From: an uncultured Saprospiraceae bacterium
GTDB lineage: Bacteria > Bacteroidota > Bacteroidia > Chitinophagales > Saprospiraceae
Direction: 5' to 3'
NCBI GenBank assembly: GCA_937894165.1
Contig: CALCSX010000195.1
Location: 1 to 11,084 of the forward strand
Length of the DNA stretch: 11,084 nt
Part shown: one piece after another, positions 6,601 through 11,084 of the stretch
How the letters are laid out: each line of letters begins with the position of its first letter
Position numbering within the stretch: the stretch's first letter is position 1
Translations under genes and position numbers: made by a program
Notes under the pieces: generated by a model
Told to the model about the DNA's origin: nothing
Seen by the model: the letters and a program-made list of their open reading frames with translations, nothing else
Databases searched by the model: none

Positions 6601-8424
6601 ATGGGATTAAGACTATTTGATTTGTACGACAAGCAGTTGGAAAACTTTCCAATGGATAGAAATCTGAATTATAAAAATGACAAGAATCTAAAAGAGACAT
6701 ATTCTACTTTAGAAGTGGTAGAATATAGCAAACGATGTGCTCAAGGTCTCTTGGAATTGGGCTTGAATCCCGGAGATAAAATAGCATTGATGACAGATGT
6801 CAACAGACCGGAATGGGTAATTCTGGATATGGCAGCTCAGCGCGCAGGCCTCATTTCGATTCCGTTGTATGCGACCAGCTCTCCCGAAGAGTACAAACAT
6901 ATTGGTACGGAGTCAGAAATAAAGATTTGTTTCTCAGCCACTGCAGCACTTTGTGATCTCGTCGATCCTATATTTACAGCTTTGCCCAATTACATCAGGA
7001 CCTATTCCTTCGACAAGCAAACCGGTTATCCTTTCTGGGAGGAAATAATGGTAGATGAAATTAATGAATCCAAGCTCGAGGAAGTCAATTCCGGAATTCA
7101 TAGTAAAAGTATATGCACTTATATTTATACATCCGGAACCACAGGCCTTCCAAAAGGAGTAATGCTAAATCACGATAATATAATTTACAATGTAAAATCG
7201 GTAAGAGATCTTGTTCCTGTCGATCCGGGAGACAGAGTTTTGAGCTTTTTGCCACTGTGCCATGTTTTCGAGCGCGTGGCTTTTTACTTTTTTGCCGAAA
7301 AATCTCTTGAAGTGCATTTTACTTCAACAGATAGTTTGGGAGGTGAGGGAGGTAGCCTTAAGACCGTGAAGCCTCATTTTTTCACGACAGTACCGCGACT
7401 TTTGGAGAAGGTTTTTGAGAAAATAGAAGCGAAAGGACAGGAAGCGGGCGGCATAAAAAATTCTATTCTACAATGGTCGATACGAATTACCTCAGACTAT
7501 GAATACGACCAACAACCGGGATTTTTTAAGTGGCTTCAACTGCTCATAGCGGATAAATTGGTTTATGGCAAATGGAGAGATGCGCTCGGTGGAAATATCA
7601 AAGCAATTATCGTCGGCGCTGCGGCTTGTCCACCCCGATTGCTCCGCTCTTTCTGCGCTGCAGGAATTCCTATTCGTGAGGCCTACGGTATGACAGAAAC
7701 TTCCCCGGGAATTACTGTGAATGGTTTTAGTAAAGGAATGGCAAAGATCGGAACTGTGGGCTTGCCCTTGAAAAATACAGATATTTTTCTTGATAATTCT
7801 GATGGATTGTTCGAAGAAGGGGATGGTGAGATTTGTGTTAGCAGCCCGGGAGTAATGAAAGCATACTATAAGCAGCCTGAGAAAACAGATGAAGTAATCT
7901 TTATTATGGAGGAGAAAAAATGGATGAGAACAGGAGATGTTGGCACATTTGTTACAAGTGAAAGTGGAAAACAATTCCTAAAAATCACGGACAGAAAGAA
8001 AGAACTTCTCAAAACCAGCGGCGGGAAATATGTCGCTCCGGCACCGATAGAAAGTTTTCTTCGCGAGAGTCTTTTGATTGATCAAGCAATGATTGTCGGT
8101 GATAATAAAAAGTATATAGCAGCCCTCATAGTACCATCTCAGGAAGGTCTCACGAAATGGGCGGAGGAGAAAGGGCTAACTTTTACAAAAGTTGAAGACT
8201 TTATTAAAGAGACTGTCGTATTAGAAAAATACCAAAGGATTATCGACGATATCAATACCAAGCTCAATCATGTTTCCACCATTAAAAAATTCATCTTACT
8301 TACTAAAGCCTGGGAAATGGAAAAGGCAGATGGCAGTAAACCGGAGTTGACTCCTACACTCAAACTGAAAAGAAGAGTCATCGTAGAGAAATTTTCAAAG
8401 GAAATCGACCAACTTTATATTTGA
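6601..8424 (+). CDS. Long-chain fatty acid--CoA ligase (AMP-forming), FadD/FACS-type
   Basis: A 607-residue ANL-superfamily enzyme that activates a fatty acid to acyl-AMP and then acyl-CoA at the inner face of the membrane. Motifs in order: phosphate loop YTSGTTGLPKG (176-186), FLPLCHVFER (216-225), adenine-binding AYGMTETSP (361-369), RTGD with ribose-binding Asp446 (443-446), the hinge ITDRKKELLKTSGGKYVAP (462-480), and the C-terminal TPTLKLKR (584-591), in which Lys588 is the likely adenylation lysine. Length and start (GLRLFDLYDKQLENFP) match the long-chain, FACS-like bacterial branch of about 600 residues; there is no signal peptide. It stands alone on the plus strand, divergent from the TetR/ABC operon, and may supply or consume the ligand or cargo of that system. 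Chain-length preference cannot be told. The paralog-level name (fadD or lcfB) is left open. Confidence 0.95.
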   Translation: MGLRLFDLYDKQLENFPMDRNLNYKNDKNLKETYSTLEVVEYSKRCAQGLLELGLNPGDKIALMTDVNRPEWVILDMAAQRAGLISIPLYATSSPEEYKHIGTESEIKICFSATAALCDLVDPIFTALPNYIRTYSFDKQTGYPFWEEIMVDEINESKLEEVNSGIHSKSICTYIYTSGTTGLPKGVMLNHDNIIYNVKSVRDLVPVDPGDRVLSFLPLCHVFERVAFYFFAEKSLEVHFTSTDSLGGEGGSLKTVKPHFFTTVPRLLEKVFEKIEAKGQEAGGIKNSILQWSIRITSDYEYDQQPGFFKWLQLLIADKLVYGKWRDALGGNIKAIIVGAAACPPRLLRSFCAAGIPIREAYGMTETSPGITVNGFSKGMAKIGTVGLPLKNTDIFLDNSDGLFEEGDGEICVSSPGVMKAYYKQPEKTDEVIFIMEEKKWMRTGDVGTFVTSESGKQFLKITDRKKELLKTSGGKYVAPAPIESFLRESLLIDQAMIVGDNKKYIAALIVPSQEGLTKWAEEKGLTFTKVEDFIKETVVLEKYQRIIDDINTKLNHVSTIKKFILLTKAWEMEKADGSKPELTPTLKLKRRVIVEKFSKEIDQLYI

Positions 8425-8447
8425 AATAGTTTTCCAAACTTTCGGGA

Positions 8448-8461
8448 AATCTGATCAGATT
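8448..8461. promoter_or_regulatory. Perfect 14-bp palindrome after acyl-CoA synthetase gene
   Basis: AATCTGATCAGATT is its own reverse complement and lies 24 bases after the synthetase stop. It could fold as a short 5-bp stem in RNA or bind a dimeric regulator. It is not followed by a clear T-run, so I do not call it an intrinsic terminator. Confidence 0.35.
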
Positions 8462-8528
8462 AAAATTTGTACAAAGCTAATCTTGCTGTTCTTGCAAAAT
8501 TTGATGATATTGAGATATAATCGACATG

Positions 8529-8563
8529 ATTCTGTCAATAATAATACTTATTTATTACAGAAT
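8529..8563. repeat. Inverted repeat upstream of the sigma-factor promoter
   Basis: ATTCTGT (8529-8535) pairs with ACAGAAT (8557-8563), and AATAA (8537-8541) with TTATT (8552-8556), leaving one bulged C and a 10-base loop. It is followed on the plus strand by an A-run, not a T-run, so it is unlikely to be a plus-strand terminator. It ends 18 bases before the candidate -35 element. Confidence 0.35.
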
Positions 8564-8581
8564 TCAAAAAAATAACATTTC

Positions 8582-8614
8582 CAGGCAACGAAATTTCCCT
8601 TTTTTGACTCTAAA
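8582..8614 (+). promoter_or_regulatory. Candidate ECF-type promoter of the sigma gene
   Basis: CAGGCAACGAAA (8582-8593), 13 bases, then ACTCT (8607-8611) followed by AAA. The same two blocks with the same 13-base gap occur at 10877-10906. The GGCAAC core and its distance of about 16 bases from ACTCT fit the -35/-10 layout of ECF promoters, in which AAC is the usual -35 core. Transcription would begin close to the ATG at 8620, so the message may be leaderless. Confidence 0.55.
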
Positions 8615-8619
8615 CTTTA

Positions 8620-9201
8620 ATGGGAAGTTCCCTTAAAAAAACAAGGTTGGATGAATTAGAAATAATTGAAGGATGTCTACAAAACGACAGAACAGCTCAG
8701 AAAGCCCTCTATGATAGGTTTTCTCCGAAATTGTACGCCCTTGTTCTTCGTTATGCACGCGATACTCACGAAGCCGGAGATATCTTGCAAGAGTCATTTA
8801 TCAATATTTTTAATTTCCTTCATCAGTATAATAAGGAAACACCAATATTTTTCTGGATGAGAAAAATATGTATCAATACAGCACTTAAGTATTTAAAGAA
8901 AGATAGAGTTCTGGATTTTCATGAAACTTCAGATTTCGCCGATGGAAATGAAGCTTCTCACGAAGAAGTCTTTATTCACCAAGAGGAATACAAGTTGCTT
9001 TTGAATTTGTTAAATCAATTGCCGGAAGGTTACAAAGTGATTTTTAATCTAAGTGTAATAGAAGGTTTTAGTCATAAAAAAATAGCAAAAGAGCTGGGGA
9101 TCGAAGAAGGCACCTCCCGCTCTCAATTGCATAAAGCAAAAAAAATGCTGCAAAATTTAATCTTATTAAATAAAGAAAAATCGCAATTTTATGGAAAATA
9201 A
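8620..9201 (+). CDS. ECF-type RNA polymerase sigma-70 factor
   Basis: A 193-residue sigma factor with only regions 2 and 4. Region 2 spans about 25-95 and includes ALYDRFSPKLYALVLRYA and DILQESFINIF (54-64), the core-binding and -10 region. A short acidic linker (about 100-122) follows. Region 4 spans about 128-180, with LNQLPEGYKVIFNLSVIEGF and the helix-turn-helix KKIAKELGIEEGTSRSQLHK (153-172), typical of Bacteroidota ECF factors. A TTG at 8647 is a possible alternative start giving MDELEIIEGCL, closer to many relatives. The ATG is kept because it fits a leaderless start from the promoter just upstream. Its last 11 bases overlap the next gene, the expected arrangement for a sigma and its membrane-bound regulator. 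It is probably self-activating. Confidence 0.94.
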   Translation: MGSSLKKTRLDELEIIEGCLQNDRTAQKALYDRFSPKLYALVLRYARDTHEAGDILQESFINIFNFLHQYNKETPIFFWMRKICINTALKYLKKDRVLDFHETSDFADGNEASHEEVFIHQEEYKLLLNLLNQLPEGYKVIFNLSVIEGFSHKKIAKELGIEEGTSRSQLHKAKKMLQNLILLNKEKSQFYGK

Positions 9202-10621
9202 TAATTGGGAAAAGGAATTTTCTAAATTGGCAATGGATGCAGAAGTTACCCCTCCTGAACAGATTTGGACCAACATCGAAAAAAGTATGGACAAAGCTAA
9301 GAAAGGCAGACGGATGTTTCCGGGCATATTTCTCGGTGGCTTGATCTTGATTATGTTCGTTTTCGCATTTGTCTTCAGAGACAAATTGTTCACCAATATG
9401 ATGTCTCATGCCAACAATGCAGACAGCATTGAACAGGAAAATGCCCAACCGGTAAATACCCATCATATTCTTGATGACCATTCATCAGAATTAAACCATC
9501 AAAGCGAAAAAGCTAAGTCTGAATTTTCGGAATACAATCCGGAAAAGGAATATTATTCCATCAATAACAATGCGAGTTATAGCTTAAACTCCGGCGAAAA
9601 GGTATTAGATAATCGAGAAAATTCGGCAACTGATCTAACATCGGAAAGCACGGAGAATGTCCAAATCGAAGGAGCTACTAAGAAGGGTGATTTCTATAAG
9701 AATGTTCAAATACAAGGATCACAAAAAGTAAAGACTACTTATTTGAATTCCCATAATAGTAATAGAACTTCTAAATTTGAAGGAAATATTTCTACATTGA
9801 CGGCATCAGAGGTATCGACATCGAATTTGAGAAATTTGGAAACCAAAGCTTATCAAGCGATCTATGACAATAAAAATCTACTAGAAGTATCTCCATTTGA
9901 ATGCGCCAGTTTCAAGTTGCCAAGAAAACCGAAATTTTATGCTGATATAGAAGCGGGTATTGGCTTCTCTTCAAAGATAATTAGTCCTAAGAGTTTTGCC
10001 GCAACTGATTATATGGGGGTCAGAAACCAAAGTGAAAGAGTATGGTACAATGCGGGGGGAGCAGTGCATGTGGGTAGTTTATGGTCTAATATAACTTTAG
10101 ATGTAGGACTTGAATATTTTCAGATAAACGAAGTTTTCACGGGTAACACAGAAAATGAAACTCGAATAACAATTAATATTATAGAAGATAACATGGGAAA
10201 TGTTATTGGACGGGATACAGTGGCAGAAATAAGCTCCAGACAAATGGTGTCGCGAAATTCCTATAGACAATATGTTCTTCCTGTTAGATTTGGCTATTTC
10301 CAGAGCATCGAAAAGATAAGCATGGGTGTTAACTTTGGGGCGGCCTATGCATTTTCAACGCAAATGGAGGGTATTATTTTCGATTCCGACGGGTCATATT
10401 ATGATATCAATAAGGATGAAAAGCAATATTTCAATAAGGATGGCTATTGGAAAATTATTGCGGGCGTCTATTTAGGTTATAGAACGGGAAAAAATATGGA
10501 GATTTATTTAAGACCGCAGTTTTCTCTCGACCAAAGATCCATGGACAGGATAGCATCACCGGTTTCCCAAAACTTTAATAGTATTCAAGTTTTTGGTGGA
10601 ATACGATACTTTCTTCAATAA
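9191..10621 (+). CDS. Predicted anti-sigma-type membrane protein with C-terminal beta-barrel-like domain
   Basis: A 476-residue protein. Residues 1-42 are cytoplasmic and resemble the short N-terminal helices seen after Bacteroidota ECF genes (WEKEFSKLAMDAEVTPPEQI, then W26). One membrane segment lies at about 43-62, preceded by KKGRR. A long polar linker, rich in Ser/Asn/Glu/Lys, covers about 66-240. Residues 248-476 alternate like an outer-membrane beta-barrel of the PorT/OMP_b-brl kind: FYADIEAGIGFSSK, YVLPVRFGYF, KISMGVNFGAAYAF, IAGVYLGYRTG, QVFGGIRYFLQ. The start overlaps the sigma gene by 11 bases, indicating coupled translation. Inferred role: holding the sigma factor at the inner membrane and sensing envelope state through the C-terminal domain. 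The anti-sigma function rests on gene order and architecture; no recognised zinc-binding anti-sigma motif is seen. Confidence 0.8.
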   Translation: MENNNWEKEFSKLAMDAEVTPPEQIWTNIEKSMDKAKKGRRMFPGIFLGGLILIMFVFAFVFRDKLFTNMMSHANNADSIEQENAQPVNTHHILDDHSSELNHQSEKAKSEFSEYNPEKEYYSINNNASYSLNSGEKVLDNRENSATDLTSESTENVQIEGATKKGDFYKNVQIQGSQKVKTTYLNSHNSNRTSKFEGNISTLTASEVSTSNLRNLETKAYQAIYDNKNLLEVSPFECASFKLPRKPKFYADIEAGIGFSSKIISPKSFAATDYMGVRNQSERVWYNAGGAVHVGSLWSNITLDVGLEYFQINEVFTGNTENETRITINIIEDNMGNVIGRDTVAEISSRQMVSRNSYRQYVLPVRFGYFQSIEKISMGVNFGAAYAFSTQMEGIIFDSDGSYYDINKDEKQYFNKDGYWKIIAGVYLGYRTGKNMEIYLRPQFSLDQRSMDRIASPVSQNFNSIQVFGGIRYFLQ

Positions 10622-10668
10622 AAGTATACTCTTGAAAAAGAATTAAATTATTTTTTAAAAATATATTC

Positions 10669-10816
10669 CAATGCTGGCGCAAGTTTGCAACTTGTGCCCC
10701 AATGGATCCTAAATGGTTATCCTAATTTTCCAATGCTGGCGCAAGTTTTTAACTTGTGCCTCAGTCGATCCTAAATGGTTAACACAATGCTGGCGCAAGT
10801 TTGCAAATGTGCTCCA
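10669..10816. repeat. Three REP-like hairpin repeats
   Basis: CAATGCTGGCGCAAGTTT starts at 10669, 10731 and 10785. In copies 1 and 2 the arms GGCGCAAGTT and AACTTGTGCC form a 10-bp stem (one G-T pair) around a 3-base loop, at 10676-10698 and 10738-10760. The loop changes from TGC to TTT while the stem is kept. Copy 3 has a decayed right arm. Copies 1 and 2 also share GATCCTAAATGGTTA (10705-10719 and 10767-10781). The layout resembles REP clusters of the kind mobilised by RAYT transposases. The first hairpin lies about 55 bases after the barrel-protein stop and may help end or protect that transcript. Confidence 0.85.
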
Positions 10817-11034
10817 TAGGCATATAAAAGCATACTTTAAAACAAAATAAATTTTTTTTAAAAATATTTTCAAACTCAGGCAACGAAAATATACGATTTA
10901 TACTCTTTAATATATACGATCGATAATGTTCGATTAAAGACGCCTTATAAAAGAATTTGCCCCTACTGATATAGTCTTTTAGTTTATATTTAATCATAAA
11001 TTCTAGTGACTTGTTTTAGTAACTACTGAGGTAG
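10817..11034. other. AT-rich intergenic stretch right of the REP cluster
   Basis: Apart from the ECF-type promoter copy, this holds AT-rich DNA with short repeats such as ATACGAT (10891 and again about 10915) and TCGAT. I see no supported gene; a minus-strand open frame here runs into the REP repeats and has no family resemblance. Confidence 0.5.
10877..10909 (+). promoter_or_regulatory. Second copy of the ECF-type promoter
   Basis: CAGGCAACGAAA (10877-10888), 13 bases, then ACTCT (10902-10906), identical in both blocks and in spacing to the element before the sigma gene at 8582-8611. Transcription would start near 10914 and run toward the right edge. This is the most probable additional target of the sigma factor in the window. 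Confidence 0.55.
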
Positions 11035-11084
11035 ATGCTTTCAAAAGATAAAAATGAGTTATTTTTCGTCAGACGAGACTACTT
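11035..11084 (+). CDS. Possible start of a gene leaving the window (partial, uncertain)
   Basis: Two plus-strand ATG frames stay open to the right edge. One starts at 11035 (MLSKDKNELFFVRRDY) and is preceded by GAGG. The other starts at 11054 (MSYFSSDETT) and is preceded by an A-rich stretch more typical of Bacteroidota starts. Only 16 and 10 codons are visible, so neither can be identified or preferred firmly. The ECF-type promoter at 10877-10906 lies 120-150 bases upstream and points the same way. Confidence 0.2.
   Translation, partial: MLSKDKNELFFVRRDY

Noticed and set aside
7492..7974. 160-codon minus-strand open frame inside the acyl-CoA synthetase gene
   Set aside because: The plus-strand gene is intact with all catalytic motifs; the antisense translation shows no domain and is a shadow.
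8529..8563. Intrinsic terminator after the acyl-CoA synthetase gene
   Set aside because: The stem is AT-rich and followed by A residues on the plus strand rather than T residues, so it does not meet terminator criteria.
9068..9481. 137-codon minus-strand open frame over the sigma/anti-sigma junction
   Set aside because: It is antisense to two well-supported coupled genes and has no recognisable features.
10779..10997. 72-codon minus-strand open frame at the right end
   Set aside because: It overlaps a REP-like copy and the ECF-type promoter copy, and the predicted peptide resembles no family.

Overview
The window looks like a chromosomal segment from a member of the Bacteroidota, probably a Saprospiria- or Chitinophagia-like environmental lineage. 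The basis is the low-GC composition, a clear TAnnTTTG promoter box, gene starts without Shine-Dalgarno sequences, an ECF sigma factor directly followed by a membrane-anchored protein with a C-terminal barrel-like domain, and dispersed REP-like repeats. The genus cannot be fixed from the sequence alone.

Layout. Positions 1-478 carry no gene: 2.5 copies of a 136-bp tandem repeat with REP-like motifs, then a 15-bp minisatellite that abuts the last gene of the first operon. Positions 479-6324 hold a six-gene minus-strand operon, in transcription order: a TetR-family repressor, a secreted LolA-like protein, two FtsX/MacB-type ABC permeases of equal length (406 aa each), a LolD/MacB-type ATPase and an outer-membrane beta-barrel. 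A perfect -7 box and a 16-bp near-palindrome lie just upstream of the repressor start, indicating autorepression of the whole operon. Positions 6601-8424 (plus strand) encode a long-chain fatty acyl-CoA synthetase, divergent from the operon. Positions 8620-10621 (plus strand) hold an ECF sigma factor overlapping a gene for a predicted anti-sigma/barrel protein. Positions 10622-11084 hold three REP-like hairpin repeats, a second copy of the ECF-type promoter found before the sigma gene, and perhaps the first codons of a gene leaving the window.

How the genes may work together. The first operon encodes all parts of a trans-envelope path: ATPase and paired permeases in the inner membrane, a LolA-fold carrier in the periplasm, and a barrel in the outer membrane. 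This resembles LolCDE-LolA, with a barrel instead of LolB. It also parallels proteobacterial sets of a LolA-fold protein, a barrel and an inner-membrane pump. The divergent acyl-CoA synthetase, with a TetR regulator, suggests a lipid, fatty-acid or other hydrophobic cargo; this is inference. The second module is a candidate envelope-signalling pair. Its promoter architecture (CAGGCAACGAAA, 13 nt, ACTCT) recurs with identical spacing at the right edge, so the sigma factor probably controls itself and at least one downstream target.
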